Source: Sulfolobaceae archaeon
GTDB lineage: Archaea > Thermoproteota > Thermoprotei_A > Sulfolobales > Sulfolobaceae
Assembly: GCA_026627305.1 (NCBI GenBank)
Contig: JAPNVD010000003.1
Location: 186,001 to 250,000, forward strand
DNA length: 64,000 nucleotides
Reading direction: 5' to 3'
How positions within the stretch are numbered: the stretch's first letter is position 1; each line of letters starts with the position of its first letter. A program made the translations under genes and the position numbers. The notes under the pieces were generated by a model. That model was not told the DNA's origin and did not search any database. It saw nothing but the letters and a program-made list of their open reading frames with translations. This document shows, piece after piece, positions 27,186 to 36,748 of the stretch.

Positions 27186-28199
27186 CTAACAGTTTATTTT
27201 AGGCTTTCCTACTCTAGTAATACCCTCTTTCTCAATTTTCTCTACTTCAGAAGGAGGAGCATTAATGCTATCCTCTCCAAACCTCTTGTAGACGTCTTTT
27301 TCAAACGAATATTCACTATAGATACCGTAACTCCTCAACTTCTCATCGAGATCTTCTAAATCTTTAGCCTCAGAAACTATAGGAAATAGAAATGAAGTTG
27401 ATGCCACCACTTTAGGATCCATGAAGAACATCACTGATGAAATAGGATCCACTTTAGCTCTCTTTCTTCCGTTCCTCAATTCCCTAATACCGTAATATCC
27501 TCTAAATGCCTCTACAGGAATCCTAGAGGCTTCTGTATTAGCTATTTTTAGTATTTCATCTAAAATCTTCAAAGAATCTACGTCTATACCTTTGATGTCT
27601 ATTAAACCATTTAATCTACCTATTTCTGCAATTCTCTTTAAAACGTAATCATGGTCTAGCTCTCCGTCACTTCCCGCTCCTATGACGCCTAATAAAGTTC
27701 TAATTCCCTTTTCTTGAAGTTTAGTGAGAACATATAACATTGTGAAATCCACTAACGGACTCCTTAGGGTCTCTTCACAGCCTTTAGCTAACACATCCCC
27801 ACCTGCATCAACTCCTATAACTATATCAAATCCCTCCTTTAACACTGCATCATAAAGATCATTAAAGGTACCGTGTGGACCATTTCTAATGCATATTCCA
27901 TAACCCTCCTCATTCAGGACAGATAGTACTCTAACTATTTGCGGTATTACCTTTCTTTTCCCTCTAATGGCGTATGTGTCTTTATTCACGATATAAACGC
28001 TTTCATTTAACTTCCTATAGTTATGAAGGGAATCATAACATATGGGTCCAGGTATAGGATCTTCAACATATCTCTCCCAAATCACAGCCCCTAAAGAGGT
28101 TTCATAGCCTAATCTTTTATAATAGTTGTAAGCTACAATTGCAGAGACAACGTCCCCTCCGCCACCTATACCTATGACTAGTGCTCTCAACTTTACCAA
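27186..28199 (-). CDS. DUF1152 family protein
   Basis: 337 residues. The N-terminus LRALVIGIGGGGDVVSAIVAYNYYKRLG is the diagnostic DUF1152 start, resembling a nucleotide-binding loop, and GVDAGGDVLAKGCEETLRSP is the second conserved block. The function is unknown. The start is TTG 28199 and a TATAAAA box lies about 26 bases upstream, so it appears leaderless with a non-ATG codon. It is divergent from the 28329 gene over 129 bases. Confidence 0.88.
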   Translation of the reverse strand: MVKLRALVIGIGGGGDVVSAIVAYNYYKRLGYETSLGAVIWERYVEDPIPGPICYDSLHNYRKLNESVYIVNKDTYAIRGKRKVIPQIVRVLSVLNEEGYGICIRNGPHGTFNDLYDAVLKEGFDIVIGVDAGGDVLAKGCEETLRSPLVDFTMLYVLTKLQEKGIRTLLGVIGAGSDGELDHDYVLKRIAEIGRLNGLIDIKGIDVDSLKILDEILKIANTEASRIPVEAFRGYYGIRELRNGRKRAKVDPISSVMFFMDPKVVASTSFLFPIVSEAKDLEDLDEKLRSYGIYSEYSFEKDVYKRFGEDSINAPPSEVEKIEKEGITRVGKPKINC

Positions 28200-28252
28200 G
28201 TTTTAAAACCCTTTATCCATTTTATACTTAACCCAAAATAATCCTAATCTCC

Positions 28253-28281
28253 ATGCCCAGTTACCTGGAGTTAATGGGTAT
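28253..28281. promoter_or_regulatory. inverted repeats in divergent promoter region
   Basis: ATGCCCA (28253-28259) pairs with TGGGTAT (28275-28281, one G-T), and a smaller CCAG-TTAC-CTGG palindrome (28257-28268) overlaps it. They lie midway between DUF1152 and the 28329 gene and could be an operator. No regulator is known. Confidence 0.35.
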
Positions 28282-28328
28282 TATTTGGTTCAGATCCTTT
28301 ATTTTCAGTATTGAAGATTTGAATTGAT

Positions 28329-28820
28329 ATGAGCACGGAAGTAGATAACAATAATATGTTTATAACTGATGTATTCACCCCTGAGCTAAACACAGAATTA
28401 AGTATTTCTAGGTCTTTGGCGAAAGCGCTTTCGATATATTCCTTTGTTAAGGAGTTTGAAGGAGAAGATGAGGATTTAAGGTCAGTTGTAGAGCATTATC
28501 TCAATGAATGGGTAAATATGATAGGCTCCCTTCCATACAAACCAGATCTACTGGAGCTTTTAGATGAGATAAAAGGGAAAGCAAATGATCTATTTAGATT
28601 AATTGATGAGGAGGAACTAAGCTATTTGCTAGCTGAGACCATTGAAGTGAAGAAGGAGCTTGATTCTGGCGATCCACAAATACCTCAAGCTTACTTAACT
28701 GAAATAAAGGAGATCCTTAGAGGGTTAGGGATCAATGAGTTAAGTGATGGCGATTTAGAAAGCATTAAAGAATTAGTTTCGCTTTTTATACTGAGCATTA
28801 ATAGTATTACATTTAAGTGA
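28329..28820 (+). CDS. uncharacterised helical acidic protein
   Basis: 163 residues, no family recognised. It looks entirely helical, acidic and cytosolic. Regularly spaced Leu and Glu suggest a helical bundle (for example LLELLDEIKGKANDLFRLIDEEEL). TTTATTTT about 25 bases upstream of the ATG indicates leaderless expression. It is followed after 6 bases by a C2H2-finger gene, so the two probably work together. There are no cysteines and no catalytic motif. Confidence 0.78.
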   Translation: MSTEVDNNNMFITDVFTPELNTELSISRSLAKALSIYSFVKEFEGEDEDLRSVVEHYLNEWVNMIGSLPYKPDLLELLDEIKGKANDLFRLIDEEELSYLLAETIEVKKELDSGDPQIPQAYLTEIKEILRGLGINELSDGDLESIKELVSLFILSINSITFK

Positions 28821-28826
28821 TGAATA

Positions 28827-29141
28827 ATGGGAGACGGTATAGAGATCACTGCAGAAAAGCTAGTTGAACCAACTGTTAAGAAAGCGTGTCATATGAACGT
28901 GAAGGATGATGAAGTGATAAAGCTGGTTGGAATTTCCATGAAAGAAATAAGCCTAAAAGTTATAGATAGGGTTGCCTTTTGGCTTTCCCAAGAGGAGAAC
29001 AATATCTTGTATTGTAGGTTATGTAATAAGGGTCCCTTCACAAAGAAAGGGCTTTATCTCCACTTATTAAGGCTTCATAGGGATGAAATAAAATATATGC
29101 TTAGCGAGGAGATAAAATTAGAAGTGAAAAAGGTCATCTAA
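28827..29141 (+). CDS. small C2H2 zinc-finger protein
   Basis: 104 residues. The first half has no recognised motif, while residues about 66-88 contain CRLC-x12-H-x4-H, a classical C2H2 finger close to the C-terminus. Single-finger proteins in Sulfolobales are often DNA-binding or protein-interaction modules. It is preceded by GTGATGA, a good ribosome-binding site, and probably forms an operon with the helical protein upstream. The 3' end overlaps the opposite gene by 8 bases. Confidence 0.82.
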   Translation: MGDGIEITAEKLVEPTVKKACHMNVKDDEVIKLVGISMKEISLKVIDRVAFWLSQEENNILYCRLCNKGPFTKKGLYLHLLRLHRDEIKYMLSEEIKLEVKKVI

Positions 29142-30264
29142 AGCTCATAAGCGCTTGGTCAAGGTCTTCTATTAGGTCATCCACATCTTCTATTCCAACT
29201 GATAGCCTTACTAGACTTTCGGTTATTCCAGCCTCCTTCATCTCTTCTGCAGTTAACGATCTATGGCTCATCGTCATTGGATGGCTTATAACAGAATTAA
29301 TACCACCAAATGTTTGTGAAACTGTTATCAGTTTTAGTTTAGAGAACATCCTTAATACATCATCCTTTGTCCCTCTTATTTCAAAGCTCACTATCCCCCC
29401 ATAACCTTTCAAAACTTTTGAGGCTATTGCGTTATCTATATTATCTCTTAGCCCAGGATAATATACAAATTTTACTTTAGGATGATCATCTAAGAATTCT
29501 GCTATCCTTTGTGCGTTCCTATTTATTACATCCATCCTCAACTTTAAAGTCTTCAAACCCCTTAAAACTAAATAAGCTGCATGAGGATCCAGCGCACCGC
29601 CTAATGTCCTTCTCAATTGATCGATCTGTGATATTTTATCCTTATTACCAGCCGCGTAACCAGCTATAACATCGTTATGCCCTGCAATAAATTTTGACAT
29701 GCTTTCAACGTCGATATCTGCACCCTGCTCTATCACCTTTTGGTTTATTGGAGTGGATAAAGTTGAGTCCACAATAACAACAGTTCCCAGATCTTTAGCT
29801 ACTTTACTTATTCTAGGTAAGTCCACAACCCTCAATAATGGGTTAGTAATCGACTCTAAAAACACAACGTTAAATCTCTCTGACTTCAGGGCCTCTTCAA
29901 TGTTTTCCGTATCTGGCTTTGTTGCAACAACCCTTATATTTAAACTTCTCAAGAAGTCCATGCAAAACCTATAAGTCCTTGCAAATATCCCTTTTTGGAT
30001 TAACAATGACATTCCAGGCTTCAGAAAGTTCAACAGTGTAGTTGATATTGCGGCCATTCCTGAGGAGAATACAGTGGCTGACTCACTATTAGTTATCTCT
30101 GCTATCTTTTCCTCTAGTCTTTCAACTGTGGGATTCTTTTCCCTGGTGTACCTATACTTTTCTCCCTTGGGCAGTACATAGGAAGTGGTTTGATATATTG
30201 GTGTTGTTATTGCACCTACGCTTTCATCTGGATTTTCCGTTACTATCTTAGTTTGCTCCCTCAA
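29134..30264 (-). CDS. cystathionine gamma-synthase / gamma-lyase-type PLP enzyme
   Basis: 376 residues of the Cys/Met metabolism PLP family. The PLP lysine lies in ESMSKFIAGHNDVIAGY (near 190), SSGMAAI near 65 and the Tyr/Arg pair YRYTREKNPT (near 37) bind phosphate and substrate. The family includes cystathionine gamma-synthase, lyase and methionine gamma-lyase, which cannot be separated by eye. Homoserine kinase lies immediately upstream with a 17-base overlap. O-phosphohomoserine is a substrate of some cystathionine synthases, so a role in methionine synthesis is plausible. Confidence 0.9.
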   Translation of the reverse strand: MREQTKIVTENPDESVGAITTPIYQTTSYVLPKGEKYRYTREKNPTVERLEEKIAEITNSESATVFSSGMAAISTTLLNFLKPGMSLLIQKGIFARTYRFCMDFLRSLNIRVVATKPDTENIEEALKSERFNVVFLESITNPLLRVVDLPRISKVAKDLGTVVIVDSTLSTPINQKVIEQGADIDVESMSKFIAGHNDVIAGYAAGNKDKISQIDQLRRTLGGALDPHAAYLVLRGLKTLKLRMDVINRNAQRIAEFLDDHPKVKFVYYPGLRDNIDNAIASKVLKGYGGIVSFEIRGTKDDVLRMFSKLKLITVSQTFGGINSVISHPMTMSHRSLTAEEMKEAGITESLVRLSVGIEDVDDLIEDLDQALMSFR

Positions 30265-31192
30265 TTTCTACCCCATTAGCTATTTCTGCTATTTTAGTAA
30301 TACATTTTACTTTATGTGCATCACAGATCTCTACCCCCTTAGTCATTAGCATGTTTACATTAGTGCTTTCATCTATAAATGCTAATATTGTTGGCCCTGC
30401 ACCACTCACGCAAACGCCTACAGCTCCTGCTTCTAAGCCTAGTTTCTTGAATTCAGTGTAAAAAGGAAATAGCGGTAATCTACTCTTTTCGACAATTTCA
30501 TCGTTTAGTCCTCTTTTTATTAATTCCTTATTACCAGTCTGCAATCCTAAAAGTAGGGAGGCCAAATATCTAGAATTCGTCACGTGGGATTTGATATCCA
30601 CTACTTTAGGTACCATCTCTCTAGCCTTTTTAGTTTTATTCTCTATATAGATTTGTGGGATGAAGAGCAAGAACTTTAAATTCAAGTCCTTATGGGGTAA
30701 GATATTAATCACATGAATGGGATTAACAGAAGTGACGGCAACAAAACCTCCCATAATACTGGCTGCCACATTGTCAGGATGAGGTTCACCTGCAGCCGCC
30801 CTTTCCCCTTCCATAGCGAACTTAACTAATTCTAACTTACTTAAGTTAAGTCCCAGAGCCTCATTAACTGCTGTAACAGCTGCTGCAGAAGAGGCTCCAC
30901 TACTCCCCAAACCCAAACCTATGGGGACTCCCTTCTTTACCCTTAGCTCAACTTCAACTTTCAAATCCAACTCCTTTAGCATATTATAGACAGCCCATCC
31001 CGCAGTATTCTTTTGATAATCTTGAGGTATACCATCAGCTATAACTTTAACATCAATCTTACCCTCAGAAAGTGGTATAGCTGTCACTTCGTCAAAGAAG
31101 GCATTGTGGGCTACAGCTAATATATCATAGCCAGCCCCTAAATTGGCTGAACTTGAATAAGCTCTAGCTTTTGCGGGTTTCATTTTATTCAC
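30248..31192 (-). CDS. thrB: homoserine kinase
   Basis: 314 residues of the GHMP kinase family. The ATP loop is GLGLGSSGASSAAAV (near 92-106), the N-terminal block ARAYSSSANLGAGYD is typical of ThrB, and GVCVSGAGPTILAF is the third GHMP motif. It phosphorylates homoserine for threonine, and possibly methionine, synthesis. Start is GTG 31192 or ATG 31183. It is coupled to the cystathionine-synthase-like gene. Confidence 0.93.
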   Translation of the reverse strand: MNKMKPAKARAYSSSANLGAGYDILAVAHNAFFDEVTAIPLSEGKIDVKVIADGIPQDYQKNTAGWAVYNMLKELDLKVEVELRVKKGVPIGLGLGSSGASSAAAVTAVNEALGLNLSKLELVKFAMEGERAAAGEPHPDNVAASIMGGFVAVTSVNPIHVINILPHKDLNLKFLLFIPQIYIENKTKKAREMVPKVVDIKSHVTNSRYLASLLLGLQTGNKELIKRGLNDEIVEKSRLPLFPFYTEFKKLGLEAGAVGVCVSGAGPTILAFIDESTNVNMLMTKGVEICDAHKVKCITKIAEIANGVEIEGAN

Positions 31193-31252
31193 TGCCGATC
31201 CCAGAGCTTAAAAATTTTATTTATCTCTTTATATCAAAATTTTAGTGGCAAG

Positions 31253-31260
31253 ATTAATAT
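31253..31260 (+). promoter_or_regulatory. TATA box for MBL hydrolase gene
   Basis: ATTAATAT centred at 31257 predicts transcription starting at 31283, exactly at the chosen ATG (leaderless). Confidence 0.6.
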
Positions 31261-31282
31261 ACTCTTTTAAAGAAAATTGTTA

Positions 31283-32275
31283 ATGATAGATTTGAGCTTC
31301 GAGATTAGAAGGATAAAAATGGCGTTACCCGGCATCGAGCTGGATTATGTTAATTCTTATGTCGTGAAAAGTGGAGATGAAATAGCTATAATCGATGATG
31401 GGATGTACTTTTTAGATAATTTAAGGCTGTTAATGAGGGAGCTGAAATCCATGAACTTAAGCGTAAATAAGATAGATAAGGTTATAGGCACGCACTTCCA
31501 TGTAGATCACATAACACTAACCCCTGCTATAAACGACTTAGCTTCGCCAGAATTTTATATCGGTGAGAAGGACTATAAGATAATATCTAATGACGTTGAG
31601 AAGTTCCTCTCCTCTACCTTATCATTATATGCTCAAAATGGTACACCTAAGGAGCTTGTTGAAAGAATACTAAAAGAACACCCATTGATGAGAAACAAAA
31701 GGATCTATGAAGAGATGAGAAACCTTGATTGGAGAAAACTATCTGATGGATCAGAAATAAAAGTTGGAGATATAATATTTAAGGTATTGGAAGTCCCTGG
31801 TCACACTCCAGGGCATGTAATCCTTGAGGCTAATGAAATAGCGTTTACAGGAGACCATATTCTTCCTAAAATTACTCCTAACATACCACAATATCCTGTT
31901 GAAGAGAAGTCCGCTGTAACATATTACATAAACAGTTTGGTTAAGACTATGGAAAGCAAGGTAACAAAGGGGTATCCTGGACATGGAGATCAGATAGACT
32001 CCCTGCCTTCAAGGATAAATCAGTTGTTACAGCATCATAACGAGAGGTTAAGTGAAGTACTGGGCTTGATGAAAAAAGACGAGTGCGTAACTGCTTTTGA
32101 ATTAGCTCAAAAAATAAAGTGGAACCTAAGCAAACCTTTCGCAGACATGAGCTCTACTAACAAGTTCTTCGCCATAGGTGAAACGATATCCCACTTATAC
32201 AACTTGGAGGAGAATGGAAAAGTAGAGAGAAAAGAAAGAGATAACATTACTTGTTGGAAGCTAATTTCTCCTTAA
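31283..32275 (+). CDS. metallo-beta-lactamase-fold hydrolase
   Basis: 330 residues from ATG 31283. The metal motif GTHFHVDHITLTP (HxHxDH), later GHTPGHV, TGDH and a final PGHGDQ give a complete two-metal site. The length and the C-terminal winged-helix-like part (about 260-330) match the LACTB2-like branch. Its members may be nucleases or thioesterases, so the substrate is unknown. A TTG two codons upstream is rejected because the TATA box fits the ATG. The 3' end overlaps the opposite esterase by 29 bases. Confidence 0.88.
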   Translation: MIDLSFEIRRIKMALPGIELDYVNSYVVKSGDEIAIIDDGMYFLDNLRLLMRELKSMNLSVNKIDKVIGTHFHVDHITLTPAINDLASPEFYIGEKDYKIISNDVEKFLSSTLSLYAQNGTPKELVERILKEHPLMRNKRIYEEMRNLDWRKLSDGSEIKVGDIIFKVLEVPGHTPGHVILEANEIAFTGDHILPKITPNIPQYPVEEKSAVTYYINSLVKTMESKVTKGYPGHGDQIDSLPSRINQLLQHHNERLSEVLGLMKKDECVTAFELAQKIKWNLSKPFADMSSTNKFFAIGETISHLYNLEENGKVERKERDNITCWKLISP

Positions 32276-33170
32276 GGATATAAGCAACGTACTTAAAGCC
32301 ATCCACTATTCCAGTAAAATGGGAAGCTTCTTTTTTGCCCAAGAAGACTATATATTCGTGTGGAATATCCAGTTTCATCATCTTTTCGTGTAGTTTTTCA
32401 TCAGATAGTAAAGTGGTTGTATCAAAGTAGTTAACAATTATATGGTACTCGACATCCTTCCTAGCCTTTTCGATTACATTTATGGGGAACCATAACTCCC
32501 ATCTAGAAAACAGCGATTTATCAACGGTCACTTCATTTCCTTCAACCTTTATGGTCTTAAGCAGTTGGTTGTTTGTGAAGATAAAATCAAGGGTCTCTAT
32601 CATATCTTTAAAGTATTGTAGTGTTGTCTCACTATCTACTCCTGTCATCTTTGTTAAAACGTCTAAGTTTCTCTCAACTATTAGAAAGCTCTTACCGAAA
32701 AACGCTGGACCGTCAACTGAGATAGCGCCCTGGAATAGGTCTGGATAATAGGATGAGAATAAAATAGATCCCCAACCTCCCATTGAGGCACCAGTAACAT
32801 AGATCCTGTTCTTTATCTCATATTTTTCCAGAAAGTACTTTACTATCTCTGAAAACGCTGTTAAGTAGTTTCCCGCATAGGGTGAATTTACGTACCAGCA
32901 ACCCCTTTTTAGATTTTTAAAATCATTAACTTCTGTCTTTATTTTTACTGGAATTCCTAGGCTTGCATCAGGTTCTATAATTAAAGTATTGTCTAGTTGA
33001 GACAAATAGTGTAATATCCTTGTCCCGAATGGGTTTTCAGAATGATATCCATAAGGTTCTAGCAAAAGGACTATGTTCTTTACCCTATTACCTATATTAT
33101 AAGCGCGAATCTTTACATCCTTATTTAATGATGTAGAGTAGAATGATAAAAGCGAATTAGTAATAGACAT
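32247..33170 (-). CDS. alpha/beta-hydrolase, putative esterase
   Basis: 307 residues. The nucleophile elbow is GASMGGWG (near 144-151), with the catalytic His probable in KEASHFTGIVDG close to the C-terminus. The fold resembles esterase D or PHB-depolymerase-like proteins. There is no signal peptide, so it is probably cytosolic. The substrate is unknown. It is followed on the same strand (upstream in transcription) by the PqqD and SSB genes but has a 52-base gap and its own promoter region. Confidence 0.83.
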   Translation of the reverse strand: MSITNSLLSFYSTSLNKDVKIRAYNIGNRVKNIVLLLEPYGYHSENPFGTRILHYLSQLDNTLIIEPDASLGIPVKIKTEVNDFKNLKRGCWYVNSPYAGNYLTAFSEIVKYFLEKYEIKNRIYVTGASMGGWGSILFSSYYPDLFQGAISVDGPAFFGKSFLIVERNLDVLTKMTGVDSETTLQYFKDMIETLDFIFTNNQLLKTIKVEGNEVTVDKSLFSRWELWFPINVIEKARKDVEYHIIVNYFDTTTLLSDEKLHEKMMKLDIPHEYIVFLGKKEASHFTGIVDGFKYVAYILKEKLASNK

Positions 33171-33222
33171 ACAAGATATATTATCGAAAAAGATTAATAA
33201 GAAAAACTATATCTTTTTAACT

Positions 33223-33504
33223 TTACATTTTGACGAGGTCAGCTTTCATGAGCTCGTCAAGAATTGCAACCACAGGATCTTTAACCTGATCCACCGGAAG
33301 AGAGGCCTCTTTACTTACCTCGTTAACTATATCTTCCACAGTCTTTTCTCCATCGCACATATTCCATATATAATATGCTATTGGGGCTAGCTCGTACACC
33401 TTATCTTCGCTGAGTTTGACAATATAGTTTGCTCCATCTTCTGTAGTGTCCACGAACTCTCCTAACTTGTTGGGTTTATTTGATTTTACTTCTTCATATT
33501 TCAT
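33223..33504 (-). CDS. PqqD-like peptide-binding domain protein
   Basis: 93 residues. The pattern [37 protein letters not shown] followed by [14 protein letters not shown] matches the PqqD winged-helix domain, which in RiPP systems binds leader peptides. It overlaps the SSB stop by 4 bases (ATGA), so it is translationally coupled to SSB. No radical-SAM or precursor-peptide gene is next to it. The function in this context is unknown; it could chaperone or recruit a peptide tail. Confidence 0.82.
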   Translation of the reverse strand: MKYEEVKSNKPNKLGEFVDTTEDGANYIVKLSEDKVYELAPIAYYIWNMCDGEKTVEDIVNEVSKEASLPVDQVKDPVVAILDELMKADLVKM

Positions 33505-33962
33505 TCTTCTTCTCCTCCCTCACCGCTCTCTCTTCTACCACCAAACCTTCTTCCTCTTCCTCCTCTTCTTCCACCGCCACCTCGGAAACCTCTCTGCTGC
33601 TGAGGTGCAGAAGGCGTATTATCGGGTATTTGATCTGCTGCTGGAGCTTCACTATCAGGTGCTTCTTTTACTTCGCTCTTGCTTCCTGCATTTAATTGAA
33701 CCTTACCTTTATAAGCAGTTGTCCATGCGTTAGTTATCTCTACTACCTGTCCTTCCTTCACTGTACCTGCTAGCTTTCCCCATAGTGTTAACTTTATCTT
33801 TCCTGTTTCGTCTCCAACAACTGCTTCACTTAGAGTTCTCGGACCATTCTTTGTTTGAACAACTCTAGGTTCCGAGGCCTCTAAAACACGTACCACGAGG
33901 TTTACGTTTTCCATTCCGACACGGAGGTCGGATATTTTACTTTTTTCTTCTTTTTCACCCAT
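33501..33962 (-). CDS. ssb: single-stranded DNA-binding protein (crenarchaeal OB-fold SSB)
   Basis: 153 residues. One OB fold (about 10-115) of the crenarchaeal type begins [22 protein letters not shown] flexible tail follows, rich in Pro/Ala then Gly/Arg ([18 protein letters not shown]) and ending in Glu. Known Sulfolobus SSB has this plan: it binds single-stranded DNA and uses the tail for partners. The tail coding region contains GGA/AGA repeats. CTCAC/GTGAG arms lie between 33970 and 33990 in the promoter area. Confidence 0.96.
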   Translation of the reverse strand: MGEKEEKSKISDLRVGMENVNLVVRVLEASEPRVVQTKNGPRTLSEAVVGDETGKIKLTLWGKLAGTVKEGQVVEITNAWTTAYKGKVQLNAGSKSEVKEAPDSEAPAADQIPDNTPSAPQQQRGFRGGGGRRGGRGRRFGGRRESGEGGEEE

Positions 33963-34024
33963 ACGTCTCGACTCACATATATTGCTTTGTGAGATATACT
34001 ACACAGAACTAGTATATAAGTTAT

Positions 34025-34036
34025 AATGGTACCATT
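34025..34036. promoter_or_regulatory. 12-bp perfect palindrome between ssb and moxR
   Basis: AATGGTACCATT reads the same on both strands and lies in the divergent spacer 60-75 bases from either start. A dimeric regulator site is possible; the binding protein is unknown. Confidence 0.35.
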
Positions 34037-34100
34037 TTCGAAGTTGTTTTAGATTTGTATTTATAAGGTTGAAATTCATATATGAAGTTGGGAAAAAAGA

Positions 34101-35270
34101 TTGGCTGATATGAATACAAAAGATGAAAACTACCTATTTAACTCTATAAAGACGTTTTTAGATAACTTATCAGCACCATTTGTGGGTAGAAGTGAGGAAG
34201 CAAAAGTAATAACACTTGCGTTAATAGCTAGAGAGCACGTTATACTTATAGGTGAGCCAGGAACAGCTAAGAGTGCGTTAGCTAGAAGAGCGGCTGAGCT
34301 GCTAAATGCTAAATTCTTCATGTACTTACTGACAAAATATACCGAACCTGCAGAGTTATTTGGGGCTTTAGATATTAATGCCTTAAAACAAGGTGTTTAT
34401 AGGAGGATAACTAAAGATAGACTTCCAGAAAGTGAAATAGCGTTCTTAGATGAAATATTCAATGCTAACTCAGCAATACTTAACGCGTTACTATCATTAC
34501 TTAACGAGAGGGTAATATACGATGGTTATAATATAATAAAGGTACCACTTAGGTCACTTATAAGTGCAAGTAACAGAGTTCCTGATGAACCAGAGCTAGA
34601 TGCACTTTATGATAGGTTACTTCTGAGGCATTATGCGAAGCCAGTTAGTGAAGATATGTGGAAACAGCTACTAGATGCTGAGTGGGAAATAGAGTTTACA
34701 AATAAGTGGGCTGTGAAGGAGCCTGTGATGGATATCAAAACTTTAGATAAGGTTTATGAATTACTACCAAAAGTCGACCTCTCTGGGATTAAAAATAAGC
34801 TATTAAAGATTTACGCTATGATTGAAGAGAAAGGAGTACACTTAAGCGATAGAAGAAAGGGGAAAGCTTTGAAGATAATTAGCGCTCATGCTATCCTGAA
34901 CGGTAGGTTAAAGGCGACTGAAGAGGATTTAATTGTATTAAAGTACATAGCACCAAAGGAGTTAGATGATTTCGAGAAGGTTTCAGCGTTATTATCAGAG
35001 GAATTAAAGACACCTATTAAGTACATGAGGGAATTAAGCGATATCTATAATAATGTTAAAGAAGCTGACAAATTTGTGGATTCCTCAACTGAAGCTGATA
35101 TAAATAGGCTCATAGAGCTTATCAGGAGCCTTAGGGCTACCAGAGATAGGGTTATTCAATTAGGGAAGGAGAGCGGAGACGAGAAGGTTGAAGAGTTCTC
35201 TAAAGAGGTAGTCCAAGAGATAGATGAGCTATTAGATAAAGTTGCAAAGAGGTTAGGCTTTTCTAAATGA
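34101..35270 (+). CDS. MoxR-type AAA+ ATPase
   Basis: 389 residues. Walker [11 protein letters not shown] is near 54-63 and Walker B AFLDEIF near 114-120, followed by the MoxR sensor and a helical C-terminus. MoxR ATPases act with VWA-domain partners to insert metals or remodel complexes. The VWA gene follows after 9 bases, so the pair resembles RavA-ViaA. Start is TTG 34101 or ATG 34110; a TATA box (TTTATAAG near 34060) favours a short leader. Confidence 0.93.
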   Translation: MADMNTKDENYLFNSIKTFLDNLSAPFVGRSEEAKVITLALIAREHVILIGEPGTAKSALARRAAELLNAKFFMYLLTKYTEPAELFGALDINALKQGVYRRITKDRLPESEIAFLDEIFNANSAILNALLSLLNERVIYDGYNIIKVPLRSLISASNRVPDEPELDALYDRLLLRHYAKPVSEDMWKQLLDAEWEIEFTNKWAVKEPVMDIKTLDKVYELLPKVDLSGIKNKLLKIYAMIEEKGVHLSDRRKGKALKIISAHAILNGRLKATEEDLIVLKYIAPKELDDFEKVSALLSEELKTPIKYMRELSDIYNNVKEADKFVDSSTEADINRLIELIRSLRATRDRVIQLGKESGDEKVEEFSKEVVQEIDELLDKVAKRLGFSK

Positions 35271-35279
35271 GGTGAGGAA

Positions 35280-36641
35280 ATGAGTCCGGGTCTTTTAAGA
35301 GGAATAGATTATGAGGATCCAGTTGTAAAATATAGGGGAGAAAAGCTCCTAAATACCGTGAAGAAGTTGATGAATAGAGATATTTCTTTAGATAAGGATT
35401 TCCTCTTAGACACATATTATATACATTATTTACCTTTGCCAATATTGAGGTCTAAGGCTGAGGTATCAAAGGAGAAAGAAGTTGTTCACAAATTACTGAA
35501 CATGATGCTTTCAACAGATGCAGTTATTGAGAATAGGGAATACTCTATCGCGAACTCTCCTGTTAGTATGGCTTTGTCAGTAAGTTATGTCCAAAACTTA
35601 ATTGAAGAGCTAGAGAAGATAAGGAGGACCTCTCAAAACCCAGATGAGAGGAGAGCAGCTGAGGAGCTACTCAACAGTCTAACAGGTGGCAAAGGAAATG
35701 AGAATCAGCAACAACAAAGCCAGAACCAGGCCCTAAATCAAGAGGCTATGGATAAAGTACTGAACCAGGCCCATGAAAAGGCCATGTCTAAGGCTATGGA
35801 AGATGCTAACGCTGTAAGGAACATGGAAAAGATAATGTCAGGGAATGGAGCAGGAACTGGTTCAGTGCTATCATTCGAGGGTGAAATGGGTGAGGTGTTG
35901 AGGCTAGCTAGAAACGCTGAGATTAAGAAGATATTCGAGTTCCTAAGCGGTATACCAAAACTAGGAACTTATACCAAGAAGAAGAGAGTTAGGTTTTCAA
36001 GAGGAGAGCTTTACGGTTATGAAAAAGGATCCGATCTAGAGAGGCTTGTTCCATCTGAGCTAGCGTTGCCAGAAGATTTGTTCTATGTAAACTTAGCGGA
36101 ATCAAGTTTATTATTATACCAGAAAGAAATTAATGAGACTTTAGGCCCGCTATACTTACTACTCGATAAATCTGGAAGTATGGATGGTGAGAAGATAATT
36201 TGGGCTAAAGCCGTTGCATTGGCGTTATATAATAGAGCCAAGAGAGAGAACAGGGACTTCTATATAAGGTTCTTTGACAATATTCCATACCCACTAATAA
36301 AGGTCCTCAAGAACGCTAAGAGCAAAGACGTATTAAAGATGATAGAATACATCGGAAAGATAAGGGGTGGTGGAGGTACTGATATTAGTAGATCCTTGAT
36401 TACGGCTTGCGAAGACATAAAGGAGGGTCATGTGAAGGGGGTTAGCGAGATAATATTACTCACTGATGGTGAGGATAAGATAGCGGAGACGACTGTGAGG
36501 AGAGCGTTAAAAGAATCGAATTCTACATTACTTAGTGTAATGATAAGGGGGGATAATGCGGATCTGAGGAGAATATCTGATGCTTACTTCTCAGTTCATA
36601 AATTGGACCACGAAGATCTATTAAAGATAGTAGAAGCATAA
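35280..36641 (+). CDS. VWA-domain protein, MoxR partner
   Basis: 453 residues. An N-terminal helical half contains a Gln-rich linker (about 140-160). The C-terminal VWA domain holds a complete [18 protein letters not shown] (DxSxS, near 295), the Thr in [10 protein letters not shown] and Asp in LLTDGEDK. The domain binds a metal and a partner ligand. GAGGTGAGG just upstream is a strong ribosome site, and it is in an operon with moxR. This fits a ViaA-like co-chaperone; the client is unknown. Confidence 0.92.
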   Translation: MSPGLLRGIDYEDPVVKYRGEKLLNTVKKLMNRDISLDKDFLLDTYYIHYLPLPILRSKAEVSKEKEVVHKLLNMMLSTDAVIENREYSIANSPVSMALSVSYVQNLIEELEKIRRTSQNPDERRAAEELLNSLTGGKGNENQQQQSQNQALNQEAMDKVLNQAHEKAMSKAMEDANAVRNMEKIMSGNGAGTGSVLSFEGEMGEVLRLARNAEIKKIFEFLSGIPKLGTYTKKKRVRFSRGELYGYEKGSDLERLVPSELALPEDLFYVNLAESSLLLYQKEINETLGPLYLLLDKSGSMDGEKIIWAKAVALALYNRAKRENRDFYIRFFDNIPYPLIKVLKNAKSKDVLKMIEYIGKIRGGGGTDISRSLITACEDIKEGHVKGVSEIILLTDGEDKIAETTVRRALKESNSTLLSVMIRGDNADLRRISDAYFSVHKLDHEDLLKIVEA

Positions 36642-36655
36642 TATGTGGTTTCTGA

Positions 36656-36708
36656 GGCCCCAACTTCATTCTTGCCATGGAACTCATGGATGTCAGTTGG
36701 GTATGGCC
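36656..36708 (+). other. two-tier hairpin in convergent spacer
   Basis: Outer stem CCCAACT (36659-36665) with AGTTGGG (36695-36701); inner stem CCATG (36675-36679) with CATGG (36685-36689) over a five-base loop; GGCC arms flank the outer stem. It lies between convergent VWA and HAD genes and has the same stem-internal loop-stem design as the element near 5834. It could be a terminator shared by both genes or an independent RNA. Confidence 0.4.
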
Positions 36709-36748
36709 GTCTGGAATAATATAGGATTCAGATCGATTTAAAATTTTG

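Noticed and set aside
33446-33733. Plus-strand frames opposite SSB rich in Leu, Ser and Phe.
   Set aside because: They mirror the Gly/Arg-rich SSB tail and have no promoter.
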